Shown piece by piece: positions 1 through 10,140 of a stretch of DNA of 64,000 nucleotides. This DNA is from Lepidostoma basale (Eukaryota; Arthropoda; Insecta; Trichoptera; Lepidostomatidae), in the NCBI GenBank assembly GCA_022606425.2, contig JAHDVF020000590.1, forward strand, positions 434,001 through 498,000. Direction: 5' to 3'. Made by a program: the position numbers and the translations under genes. The notes under the pieces are model-generated. The model had not been told where the DNA came from and did no database searches. It saw only the letters and a list, made by a program, of their open reading frames with translations. The first letter of the stretch is position 1, and each line of letters starts with the position of its first letter.

Positions 1-967
1 TATATATCGATAGTTTCAAAATATAAAAAAGTACAATAAATACGGTTGCCGTATTTCCTAACTAAAATACTCGTTGTTCCACAGACACATCTCCCAATCC
101 ATGTATTTATTATTCCATATCAGCCGCCACTCTCGAACAGAATTGCATCCTTAAATATTCATTAAACGAATTATTGTTAGAGTGGAAAACACTGTTTGCT
201 GGCCATTTCTAATAAATACATCGTAACAAGAATTTCGATATTCGAATATCTTGTATACTTTTGACCTAAGAGCTTATTCAAACTTGGATCAAAATATAAC
301 TTATTTTTATGAAATGTGTTTAAAGCTAGACTGAAATGTTTGGTAATATCATAAACAAAAAAACATAAATATCCTGACAATAACCTAATAAGCCAATGGA
401 TCTGTCCACTGAATATTACCTTTTTTTAAAGTAATATATGATAATTTACTCGTGACAAATATAAGGTTCCCACCACCACCCGAGACTGTTATAGGACGCA
501 GCGACGCCCTTTCGTCAGTCTCGCTGCACTATCTAGGCCTATTCCTTGTCCATCCGGGACTTACGTTAATTTAATTTAGCCTTTTCTTGTCATCAATCAA
601 AAGGGTGACAGACCACATTTAATCTATTCTTTTAACCTTATATATCTCCCGCGCGGCCTCACATCTCTTTATTATGAAATAAAATCAGAAGTAAATATTA
701 TATAAAGCACACCTTAAATTAGTAAAAAAAAAAACACATTAAAATTATATAAAACACACATTAATTCACAATACACAATAGGACAAATATATAACAAACT
801 AAATTTTAAAACAGGAAGAAGATGGTGTATGAGGGAGGCGGGAAGATGTTAAGTAAGAATGAATAAATTGGGATGCGATGGATGAAGGACAGGTTTTAGA
901 AAGAGCAGAAATGAATTAAAAAAAAAAAAAAACGTGACAAACGCGAGATTCTTTCTTTTTAATTTTA
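1..967. other. Unassigned AT-rich sequence
   Basis: No gene or element recognised. A GC-richer patch lies near 470-660, and short A-tracts near 724-734 and 917-931. Open frames here are short and AT-driven. Confidence 0.5.
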
Positions 968-979
968 TCAACTGATATC

Positions 980-1504
980 TAATGATAAACATGAAATTCA
1001 AACAAACAAACAAACAAAACATCACGCCGTTTCCCCGTAAGGGTAGGCAGAGAAAATGGATCGCCACACTACTCTATCCTGGCAAACCCTTTCTAGGTTC
1101 CTCCACATTCATACAACGAGTCATACACCCACGTCGATTCCTCCGACTTCTAACATGACCAACCTTTAAAATTTGATTAATTTGGTCATGCCATGTTTTA
1201 CTCGGTCTGTCTCGACTCCGTACTCCATTTACATCATTAACGTATACTTTCTTAACCATTCTTTCTCCACCCATGCGTTCCATATGTCCGAACCATCGCA
1301 GCGATCCTTTCATAATTTTGTTTATAATCTTCATCCGCTCTACATTCCATTCTTATATTTGAGATTCTGTCGTATATCGTTCTACCACACATACGTCTTA
1401 GGGACCTCATCTCTACCGCATTTATTCTGCTTTCATCCTTCTTCTGCCAGTTGCATGCTTCGCTAGGGGGATGGGACTAGAAATCCATCGTGAACGGCGA
1501 AGAT
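980..1504 (-). mobile_element. TTAG-LINE subfamily C, 5'-truncated copy
   Basis: Read on the minus strand this is the 3' part of a non-LTR retrotransposon. The frame encodes the family C-terminal block with KGSLRWFGHMERM and KTWHDQINQIL, then the terminal hairpin (reversed here as gccgtttccccgtaagggta). The tail is (GTTT)n, at 1000-1020, as in the other subfamily C copies. The block TCAACTGATATC occurs at 968-979 and again at 1505-1516, so it is a likely 12-bp target site duplication. Twenty bases lie between the left repeat and the tail. The copy has stops and cannot make a full protein. Confidence 0.88.
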
Positions 1505-1516
1505 TCAACTGATATC

Positions 1517-2237
1517 AAAGAGTGTTTTATTACATAAGGGTGTTTAAAATCAAAATATAAAATTATAAGGATGAGAATGCTACAAGATGACCCCCCGACC
1601 TTCGTCTGCTATAAGAGGAGTGTATTTTTAAACGATGAATTAATAGTATTATAACTGAAAGGCATGATAGTGAGACATTTTGATTATTCCACAGATCAAA
1701 CGTAGTTTTTACGACTCCCCAAAGGCGTGTAGTTATCGTTTTATGCCGGTTTTTATATTTAAGTATCAAATCAAAAAGTGCAATCTTGTGTCTGCTCACC
1801 TCGCCCATTGCGCTCTCGACCATAAACTTTATCTCCGGCAGATTGCGGCTCCCGGATTGTTTGTCGTTAGTATGCACTGTGTGCAGCCGGCCCTCCGTCA
1901 ACACACGAGTACTAGTGAAGAGCTATCAACCCAATCGTATTCTCAACTTAGTCAATGTTTTTTTTACTTACTTGTTATAATTTAATAAATATACCAAACC
2001 AAACATTTATTGACACAAGCGAAAATTCTACTTTTTGTGTATTTTTTGAACTGATTATTTAGAATTCTGTATTTTCTTTATGACAGAAATATAGACCATT
2101 AGAGCAAAGGAGAGAGAAATCATAAGCTTTCAACGAAAGGTGGAAAAACAATTAATCATATTTAAATATCAAATAAATCTACTGATTGTCCACAATATCA
2201 AATCCGAAACGCGGAAGAGGGATGATACGCCTTTAAA
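1517..2237. other. Unassigned; unrecognised open frames
   Basis: GC content rises around 1700-1900. Overlapping open frames occur on both strands (minus 1563-1904, plus 1680-1985), which usually marks composition rather than coding. I do not recognise either translation. Confidence 0.35.
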
Positions 2238-2766
2238 ATTAACTAACTAACTAACTAACTTACCATCACGCCGTCTCCCCGGAGGGGTAGGCAGAAAGAA
2301 TGGAACGCCACACTGCTCTGTCCTGACATATTTCTCTCGCTTCCTCTACATTCATACATCTTGTCATGCACGCACGTCGATTTCTCCGACTCCTCACGTG
2401 TCCGACATTCAATATTTGATTGATTTGATCGTGCCACGTTTTCCTCGGCCTTCCTCTATTTCTAGCTCCGTTCACGCCGTTTACATATACCTTCTTTACC
2501 ATTCTGTCTTCGCTCATTCTTTCCATGTGTCCAAACCATCTTAATGACCCTTTCCTTATTTTGTTCATAACACTTTCATTCGCACCACATTCACTTCTTA
2601 TACTTGCATTTGTCACTCTATCATATACAGATTTGCCACATTCGTCTTAGAGATCTCATTTCTACTGCATTTATTCTACTTTCATCCTTCTTTTGCCAGT
2701 TCCATGCTTCACTTCCATACATAAGGGTCGGTACAAGAACACCATTGTGCACTGCCATCTTGGCCT
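2238..2766 (-). mobile_element. TTAG-LINE subfamily A, 5'-truncated copy
   Basis: Minus-strand copy with a (GTTA)n tail at about 2238-2262, the terminal hairpin CCCCTCCGGGG and a C-terminal frame containing SECGANESVMNKIRKGSL and RWFGHMERM. It is very close to the long copy at 58526-59664. The upstream side runs to the block encoding MYGSEAWNWQ and then stops. Confidence 0.9.
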
Positions 2767-3036
2767 TCAAAATTTGTTTTTATAAATTAAAATTAAATTT
2801 GTAACATCAATAAGATTTTGAACAATTTGTTAATAAAAATACTTTGGCTTTGGGCCAATGATTTCCACATATCTGCTATAACGCACGAGTCTGAGTTATC
2901 TGTGCGTAACCACACTTTTGTTTATAACAAGCTTTCAATAATATGGAAACAGCGAGATTCTGTTATCCCAATCTAAAGATGCTAAATTTCACATTCTCGG
3001 CAGCCTAAAACCAATAATTTAATTAAAAAATTAGTT

Positions 3037-3290
3037 GAATATGTTTTAAGTGTTAAATTATAAAACTCTGTTTACGTATCACAATTTTTATTTAAAAAAA
3101 CAGCTGTCGCGAAAAATAAAAAACACTAAAAATAAAAATTGTGATACATAAACAGAGTTTAATGAATATGTTTTAAGTGTTAAATTATAAAACTCTGTTT
3201 ACGTATCACAATTTTTATTTAAAAAAACAGCTGTCGCGAAAAATAAAAAACACTAAAAATAAAAATTGTGATACATAAACAGAGTTTAAT
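3037..3290. repeat. Tandem pair of 127-bp palindromic units (hammerhead-repeat family 3)
   Basis: Two nearly identical units lie at 3037-3163 and 3164-3290. Each holds an inverted repeat: aaactctgtttacgtatcac on one side and gtgatacataaacagagttt on the other. The loop has aaacagctgtcgcg, the 3' half of the hammerhead-like motif seen intact at 28627-28662 and 57901-57980. The upstream CUGAUGA half is absent from both units. The outer arms match family 3 elements elsewhere in the window. Confidence 0.8.
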
Positions 3291-3299
3291 TTAACACTG

Positions 3300-4337
3300 A
3301 ATAATGTTAAATTTTTATGGTCCCTTTCCATGCGATTCTCAGCAGCTTTCACCCGGTTAGCGTCGCGGTCGACGCGAGGACAGTCGGTCTACCTACTCCA
3401 ACTAAAATGACTCTAACTCAGTATTTTTTTTTTAAATTTTAAATAATGAAAAAATCACATAATCACAGTGGCTATCCCCCTTAATATCGAGTTTTACATC
3501 ATTGTTCAAGAAACAATTAATGAATCTTATTCCTCTATAGACGTGTTCGCGGGTATATCTTATTTTGTAATAATGTTTTGCACATACAGAGGCTTACATA
3601 CCATATACAAAACGTATGGATACCTCTACTCAAATCAACAATGTGGTTACAAAGTATTAATTGATCGTTAATTATGAATATAGTTGCTAAAAGTGATACG
3701 TAATTATTATGTTGAACTTTTAAATACTTGCGACATTAATTGCGACCATTATAGAGCTAACTGACTTTACAAACATTCTCAATTTTTTAAGCGCATCTTC
3801 AATATTCCTTGGCAATTGACTAGTTACATATTTATTCTCCTATATAAAGAGTGGCTGTAGTGTTAATAGACCTCGTTTTTATGAGTGTCCTATTATTGCT
3901 TCACCTGTTGCTTGAGTTATAAAACTAGCGAGTGTAATAATACAGTGTAGTTTAGCGAGCGGCTCTTGGCCACATTCGGGCAGATTAGCATCTCTCCACC
4001 TGTCCTCTCCCGGCACTCGGTGAAGATTATTTAAATAATTTATTTTATTCCTTAATTAATAAAGGTTTAAAGTCAATCGATCAGCGGATTGCTGGAACCG
4101 CAGTTACTTGTAATAAAATATAAAAATAAACAGGTTTTAATAAAAACACTTGTCAGTATTCGAAACGAAGGTTTATGTTATAAATAATTCGTGGTTTGCA
4201 ATATTATATTTATAAGATCCTATTCGACCGGTCATATCTTTTTACAGTAAAATACGTCTAATATGTTTCTTATAACAAACAAAATAAGTTCAAGTTTGTG
4301 CTTATTCGGTTATAGACGTCATTTTTGTTTGAATGAA
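3300..4337. other. Unassigned AT-rich sequence
   Basis: Includes catcattgttcaagaaacaa at 3498-3517, an end sequence shared with hammerhead-repeat family 2 (5961-6075, 23140-23170, 44890-44905). A GC-richer stretch near 3355-3400 is unrecognised. No gene seen. Confidence 0.45.
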
Positions 4338-4395
4338 AACTAACTAACTAACAATCACGCCGTCTCCTCAGAAGGGTAGGTAGAGAGAAAGTGTA
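4338..4395 (-). mobile_element. TTAG-LINE 3' tip only
   Basis: Minus-strand (GTTA)n tail followed by the conserved terminal motif with CCCTTCTGAGG, ending after about 60 bases. Extreme 5' truncation or a deletion remnant. Confidence 0.75.
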
Positions 4396-4724
4396 ATGTA
4401 TTTTGATTCATCTTGTGTGTCCCAAATTGCGAATTAAGCTTATATCTTAATCTTTGAACTACTTCTTTTTATAATATTCAAATTAAGAAATGCATATCGG
4501 CTGTAAGCATTTTGTTTACCGCAGCCTTATGTGAGGGCAGCGTGCCTTCTTAACTGTCGTCTTTATATAGTCCTTTCTTATCTAACAATCGCCAGATCAT
4601 CTCAGAGAGCCAAACAGAAAACATTAAATATACTAGACGAGGAGAAAAATGTGTTTATCAGCGACAATACTATATAATTCTACCTCCAAGCCGTCATCGA
4701 CCCACACACCATCATCACAACGAG

Positions 4725-5145
4725 GAGATCCATGACAAAAGGACCACCATATTGTTCTATCCTGACACACTTCTCTCGCTTCCTGTACACGGACACATGC
4801 ACCCAGGTCGATTTCTCCGAGTCCTTACGTGACCTAAATTGATTTGATTGTGCCACGTTCTCCTCGGCCTTCCACTATTTTTCCGTTTACGTCGTTTACA
4901 CATAGGTAATTTTTTCACCTTTTCATTATCTTCATTCATTCTTTCTATGTGTGACGACCCTTTCAGCCAATTATGTTGTTCATAACACTTTCACTCGCAC
5001 CGCATTCACTTCTTATATTTGCATTTGACACTCTACCATATATAGATTTAACATAAATTCTTCTAAGAGATTTCATTTCTACTGCATTTATTCTAATTTC
5101 ATCCTTATTTTGCCAGTTTCATGCTTCACTTCCGTACAATTTAAT
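4725..5145 (-). mobile_element. Degenerate TTAG-LINE copy, subfamily A-like
   Basis: Minus-strand frame fragments keep RRTWHNQIN and the surrounding block, and the 5' side retains a degraded form of the MYGSEAWNWQ segment. The terminal hairpin and tail are lost. Many substitutions and deletions indicate an old insertion. Confidence 0.75.
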
Positions 5146-5334
5146 GATTGAATTGAAATAACATATATTATTTTGAAACTGTATAATTTATTCTACAATA
5201 AGGCGATTTTTGTTTCTTTAAAGTACTGTATTGTTAATAACATATATAAAGATAATAGATTTTAACAATTGTTAATTGTACCTTATTTTTATAACTTGCA
5301 TATTTTATGACTTAGCGCATATATTAGCGCATAG

Positions 5335-5465
5335 TGACGTTAAATTTAAGAAACATCTGAAGACTGCACTGTTCGGTCAGTCGTTTCCTAGTGCGCCCTT
5401 GGAGTAATTGATTTTACAAAACGGCGCACTTAAAATACAAATCATCATAATAATAAATAAATAAT
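5335..5465 (+). mobile_element. 3' end of a CR1/L2-like LINE
   Basis: Encodes the tail KFKKHLKTALFGQSF followed by a 3' UTR with the pattern gcgcccttggag ... aaaacggcgcac and a TAA-rich microsatellite. The same UTR pattern follows the CR1-like reverse transcriptase at 26785-28110, which supports the assignment. Confidence 0.6.
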
Positions 5466-5836
5466 ATATTCCATACCATTAAACTCGACTACTTGCCTTG
5501 CATCACCTGTTGGGGCGTCCTTAGTACCCACATTATCCACTAATGTAATCACTTTAGCAGTTCACTCCAGAATCATTAAAATTTCGCGATAAAACTATTA
5601 ATTACTGAATAAGCCGACGCGAGCCCAATCCATTCTTAAGCCTCCCTTCAATACGTATAGTCGGCTACACTAAAACGCAAAGTCAATTAAACGAACTCGT
5701 CACTCTGATTTCATTTGTTGTTATCAAATGGTCAAACTAATTATGATGTTCTTCTAATCCGTTTAGGCTTAATTAGACGAATCAAATCAAGCCAATTATA
5801 TTAAATCAAGATTTTTTTAAATTTAGGTGTAATTAC

Positions 5837-6110
5837 TCCAACTAACTTACTAACTATCACGCCGTCTCCCTAAAGGGGTAGGCAGAATGAATAGATCGCC
5901 ACACTGTTCTTTCCTGACATACTTCTCTCGTTTCCTCTACATTCATACATCATGTCATGGACGTGACATTATTGTTTCTTGAACATTGATGTAAAATTTC
6001 ATATTCAATAATTGACGGATTTAATAATTGAATTGAGATTGACGTGTTTCGCCTTTCTAAGGCTTTATCAAATCTACGACTCCTTACGTGGCCGCTTATA
6101 TCTGTATCTG
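5837..6110 (-). mobile_element. TTAG-LINE copy interrupted by a hammerhead repeat
   Basis: Minus-strand LINE tail, hairpin region and the ACMTRC-type block lie at 5837-5960. The sequence then jumps into an unrelated repeat and resumes at about 6072 with the LINE block around GVEKSTCV/GHVRS (reversed: ctccttacgtggccg). The 6110 side is degraded. Confidence 0.75.
5961..6075 (-). repeat. Hammerhead-repeat family 2, nested in a LINE
   Basis: On the minus strand this contains TTTGATAAAGCC, TTAGAAA, GGCGAAAC and ACGTC. The flanks AGATT and AATCT can pair as stem I, and GCC/GGC form stem II. The expected core CUGANGA is altered (position G8 appears as A), so activity is doubtful. The far end has the family-specific end attgtttcttgaacattgat. 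Confidence 0.6.
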
Positions 6111-6501
6111 TATAAGTATAATTTATAATGTGCATAAATTATTGTATCTTTACTCCTTTTGCCCTTCGAAAATCATTTCGAATAATAGGGAATAAAGATA
6201 ACATTCAGTAAACCTCTGGCTCCATCTTACATTATCCCGTCCGCACACATCTACAGTCCAGCCCATTGCCACTTCATTCTAACAATGCGTATGTACGAGT
6301 ATGTTGTATATTGACATTTTATATAAATTAATTCCAATAAATATATGTCCAATATATTATCACTGTATATAATCCAATAGTATAATCTTGTCAATAATAT
6401 CAGGTAAACTAATAAAAAATTAAGGATAAATAATCAACGATACTTTCAAAACTTCAGGGCTGTGCCATAGTGAAAGTTTCAAAGAGTTTTAATTTAATCG
6501 C
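6111..6501. other. Unassigned AT-rich sequence
   Basis: Nothing recognised between the degraded LINE and the non-autonomous element at 6502. Confidence 0.45.
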
Positions 6502-6628
6502 ACCCATCACACCGCGTCTCCCGCGGGGCGAAAAGAGAAGGATGGAGTGTCGCATCGGTTAAAGTGTGACAGTCCATTCTTTCTGCCTACCCTTTCGGGG
6601 AGACGGCGTGATGGTTAGTTAGTTAGTT
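6502..6628 (+). mobile_element. Truncated non-autonomous element with TTAG-LINE tail
   Basis: Starts at cccatcacaccgcgtctccc and matches the 3' portion of the longer elements at 17930-18455 and 55403-55995. It ends with tgcctaccctttcggggaga and a TTAG tail identical in design to the LINE. It has no coding frame. Confidence 0.8.
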
Positions 6629-6744
6629 TTATGAAAACGCCTGTTTTCTAGAATATAATAAAACTTCTAGAAAACACACTTTTTCATTCGTATTAATTAT
6701 TTAATACGGAGTTTTACTTTACGTATTAATTATTTAATACGGAG
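6629..6744. repeat. Hammerhead-repeat family 2, centre deleted, with 23-bp direct repeat
   Basis: Inverted arms atgaaaacgcctgttttcta and tagaaaacacactttttcat remain, but the hammerhead centre is missing. A 23-base block (attaattatttaatacgga inside it) occurs twice, at 6689-6711 and 6722-6744, next to the LINE-B start. Confidence 0.6.
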
Positions 6745-7397
6745 AAGTGAAGCTTGGAGCTGGCAAAAGAAGGATGAAAGGAGGTTAAAAGCCGTAGAAA
6801 TGAGATCACTAAGAAGAATGTGCAGGAAAACTTTGTATGATAGAATACCGAACGATGAAATAAGAATCAAATCAATCAAATATTGAATGTCGGTTATGTG
6901 AGGAGTCGGAAAAATCGACGTGCGTGCATGACAAGATGTATGAATGTAGAGGAAGTGAGAGACGTATGTCAGGACAGAACAGTGTGGCGTTCCATTATTT
7001 CTGCCTACCCCCCGGGGAGACGGCGTGATGGTAAGTTAGTTAGTTAGTTTGAAATAAGAAAGAAATGTAAGGCAGATGACTGCATCATGAATAAAATTAA
7101 AAAAGGATCCCAGAGATGGTTTGGACATATGGAACGAATGGATGAGAGTAGAATGGTTAAAAAGTTGTACACAAGCAGCTTGAGCGGGAAAAGAAGCCGA
7201 GTACGACCGAGGAAAACATGGCATGACCAAATTAATTAATTACTAAAAGGCGGCCACATTCGAAGTCGGAATAATCGACATGCGTGCATGGTGGTAGATG
7301 AAGCCCGAGAGGTATGGCCAGGACAGGGCATTGTGGCGATCCATCCTCTCTGCCTACCCCTCCGGGGAAATGGCGTGATGGTTAGTTAGTTAGTTAG
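6745..7397 (+). mobile_element. TTAG-LINE subfamily B copy, split by a nested LINE-A
   Basis: Frame pieces read KDERRLKAVEMRSLRRMC and, after the interruption, KKCKADDCIMNKIKKGS, RWFGHMERMDESRMVKKL, then the terminal hairpin and a TTAG tail. Removing 6867-7050 and one copy of the 10-bp duplication restores the frame at the break, matching the subfamily B protein at 46076-46515. Confidence 0.88.
6867..7050 (+). mobile_element. Nested TTAG-LINE subfamily A insertion with target site duplication
   Basis: A 184-bp 5'-truncated subfamily A copy with tail. The host bases GAAATAAGAA flank it at 6857-6866 and 7051-7060. The hairpin is intact (CCCCCCGGGG). Confidence 0.92.
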
Positions 7398-8094
7398 AGA
7401 TTTACTTTATTAATGCGTACTTTCAATGTATTTATTTGGCAAAGTTTAAAGGAGTGAAAGAAGGGAACGCTATATTGTCACGACTGTTTACAGTAGTACA
7501 GATAATACTCGTAGTACGAGAATATCGATCGAATTCCTTTATTATAAACGCAGATAAATATTATTAAAACCCTGCGCAAAAGAAGTGGAACGATCGCCAG
7601 CTTGCAACCGCACACCTTTGGTCGGAAACGATTATCTCGTTCCATTTGTCATTGCTTCCTCTCCTCGTCTCGGGGTATCAGCTGTTTCATTCGCCTTTGC
7701 AGTTGTCAGCCGAAGAAAGGATGTGAACGGTTTACCGTTGGCCTGAGCTTACACCTACAATTAATTCATATGTAGATGAACTATATATCCTATACTCTAC
7801 AGAATTTAACCGGTTTTTTGTGTTTATTATTTCTTTAACATTGATAATTAACTTCATATTAAGTATAATTGATAACAACATCATCATATGTTTTTATTGT
7901 TTGAAATATAGTGTTTCATGTAAATGTTTCAGGGTTTTGTTGTGTATGTAAAATAAAAGCACTTTGCATACTGCCACTCGTTACTGATATACTTATTTCG
8001 AAATTGACGTCATGTCTGTATGAGAAGTTTGAATAGCGTTAGTGCACAAAACGTTTGTTTGTTTTTTTCAAACATTTTTTTAAAACATATATTG
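7398..8094. other. Unassigned sequence
   Basis: Contains a GC-richer segment at about 7570-7750 with no convincing open frame. No repeat recognised. Confidence 0.45.
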
Positions 8095-8322
8095 CCTCTT
8101 TGCGAGAATAACGTGACATTTCGATAATCAAATCCGCCGTGTTCAGCTTTATTTTATACAAAAACATGGTATTTTTAAAGTGAAAAACAGATAATTTATG
8201 AGGGAAAGAGACAACACAACAGTGGTATATTGTGTTGTCACGTTGTCTCTTTCGGACGGGTATCTTGTTTAATTTAAAAATTTTAAAAATTTTCGAGATA
8301 AAACGTTGTTCTCGCAAAGAGG
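8095..8322. mobile_element. MITE-like element with terminal inverted repeats
   Basis: Ends match as inverted repeats with one mismatch in 19: cctctttgcgagaataacg at 8095-8113 and cgttgttctcgcaaagagg at 8304-8322. The interior holds a second palindrome (about 8204-8256) built from gaaagagacaa and ttgtctctttc. No transposase and no clear target duplication. Confidence 0.65.
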
Positions 8323-8335
8323 ATTATCTCGATTT

Positions 8336-8955
8336 AACTGACTAACCATTGCGCCGTTTTCCGAAATGGTAGGAAAAGAGGATGGACCGCCAAACTGTTC
8401 TAACCTGACATAACTCTTGTGCATCCTTTTCATTCACACACCGTGAGACGCACGCTCGTCGATTTATCCAACTTACATGGACGCTTTTTAGTAATTGATT
8501 AATTGATTAACTTGGTCTTGCCATGTCTTCCTTAGCTTGCTTTCACTTCTCATTCCATTTATACTACTTGTATACGTATTTTAACCCATTCTCTTCTTAT
8601 CCATACGTTCCATATGACGACCTTCGTGGCCGAGTGGTAAGTGCATTGACTGCCATCCCGAAGGTTCCGAGTTCGATTTCCGGCGAGGGCAGTGTGATTG
8701 TCACACTGTCTTTGGTCTGGTGTAGAATTCACGTGATAGATTAGCTACCTATCACATGTCACGAAAATTAACATGATAGCTAAAAATAATACCATTTACA
8801 TCGATTTGGCTAATTCTGTCATGATGTAAAGAGCGATTCAACAAAATAATAATAATAAAAACCTTATTTACCCTTTATTTTCCTTTCTTACTTTTTCGTT
8901 AGATATTCCATCATGCATTGTTTTTCCGCACCTACTTTATCGCATTTCGATTTAT
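8336..8955 (-). mobile_element. TTAG-LINE subfamily B copy interrupted by a SINE
   Basis: The minus-strand LINE 3' end runs 8336-8616. After the SINE, LINE sequence resumes at about 8872-8955 (block corresponding to the IPNDEIREK region and the RSLRRMC region). Roughly 60 bases of LINE are missing at the junction. Confidence 0.75.
8617..8860 (+). mobile_element. tRNA-derived SINE, family 1, tail type I
   Basis: A tRNA-like head with A-box region gtggccgagtggtaagtgc and B-box region gttcgatttcc. The body contains cactgtctttggtctggtgt, and the 3' part ends gtaaagagcgattcaacaaa then (AATA)n. Pol III transcription from the internal promoter would be expected for an active copy. Confidence 0.85.
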
Positions 8956-9663
8956 GTGATTGTTAATGAGAAACTGTTGGAATTTGAGATATAATTTAAA
9001 GAAATATGGAGGTAAATAATGAAAATAGTTCTGGTTCTAATGGTTCTCCAGTAAATGGCAGCGAGCTGCCGAAACCGGTCCAAGACCCAAATTTTAGCAA
9101 GTAAAATTAGAGGTTAATTAGCTCAGGATGCAGTTATCCTCGTTCATTTTAAAATACTAAACCTCAATTTAAAATAATAAAAAAAACAAATTATAGTAAA
9201 AGCGCTTCTCTTTAAAAAGACTACGCAAGTGGGATATGTATTGTATTAGATGTGTATGCGATACAAATGCATACGTTATGAATGTGTGAGTAATTTGAAG
9301 GTAATTTGCTATGCTGCGGCGATCACTGGGAGCCGCCTCCGAAAGATGTGGGTATCAAAATGGCCAGTCAGCTGTTGCCTCCACCTCGCTCCGGGCGGCA
9401 CGTGCTACGCATGTACGGCGGTGCCTTATCTCGCCTGGTGTAATGACAGGTGAAGACTGCCATTCCATTACTTCTCGCGCTCTCGGCTTCTGGCTTTAGA
9501 AAGTTCATTTCAGAATAACTAAATATGTTATATACATATAGACATCTTTAGGTTCCGATTACTAATATCGCAAATCTTTCAAAATTTATTAATTTGGTAA
9601 TGTCATTTTTTACACGGTATTCCGTGATTCCGTACTCCAAACATAATAATAAATTAATTGACA
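8956..9663. other. Unassigned; one decayed hammerhead-like motif
   Basis: At 9046-9082 (plus) ggcagc/gctgcc can form stem II, followed by GAAACCGGTC, but the CUGANGA half is scrambled. A GC-richer patch at about 9320-9490 is unrecognised. Confidence 0.45.
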
Positions 9664-10140
9664 TTTATTTCTATTTTTCTTTTTTATACACTTTGTATAC
9701 ACAACACTTATATTAAAAAAATAAAATTATGTAGACATGTTTCGGACAAACAGTCTTTCTTCAGTAAAGATACATATTAATAAAAATATTATAAAATTGT
9801 TGTTGTTTACATGTTAACAGCGCCCTTGAGCTGAGTAATTCATAAAAATGGCGCTCTATAAATTATCCTAATTATTATTATATTAACATCTGTTAGATCA
9901 TGTAAACAACAACAATTTTATAATATTTTTATAAATATGTATCTTTACTGAAGAAGGACTGTTTGTCCGAAACAAGCCTACATAATTTTATTTTTTTAAT
10001 ATAAGTGTTGTGTATACAAAGTATATAAAAAGAAAAATATAAATAAACCATCATTACAACACAAAGCATAGCGTATATAGAAGTAATTAACATTTGGTCA
10101 TCATACAGTATTATCTTCACGGAATTCATACAGTAAACAA
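9664..10140. repeat. Large palindromic hammerhead-repeat, family 1
   Basis: About 150-base inverted arms lie at roughly 9664-9811 and 9897-10045. The minus strand of the left arm (9734-9764) has CTGAAGA, GACTGTTTGTCC, GAAAC and ATGTC. The plus strand of the right arm (9948-9978) has CTGAAGA, GGACTGTTTGTCC, GAAAC, but ends AAGCC instead of ATGTC. The downstream part to 10140 also matches 21610-21700. Confidence 0.75.
9821..9889 (+). mobile_element. CR1-like LINE 3' tail inside the palindrome
   Basis: The sequence cgcccttgagctgagtaatt, then aaaatggcgctctataaat and a TTA-rich tail, equals the 3' UTR after the CR1-like reverse transcriptase (28030-28105). TTAACA occurs on both sides (9814-9819, 9883-9888) and may be a target duplication. 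Confidence 0.6.

Noticed and set aside
1563..1985. Overlapping frames on both strands in a GC-richer segment
   Set aside because: Mutual openness suggests composition. I could not match either to a protein family, so kept only as unassigned sequence.
8617..8700. Possible tRNA gene
   Set aside because: A and B boxes are present, but the cloverleaf is not complete and the body and tail are those of a repeated SINE. The same holds at 16114, 17101 and 49255.
8617..8872. Target site duplication for the SINE in LINE-B
   Set aside because: No convincing matching flanks; about 60 bases of host LINE are missing at the junction.
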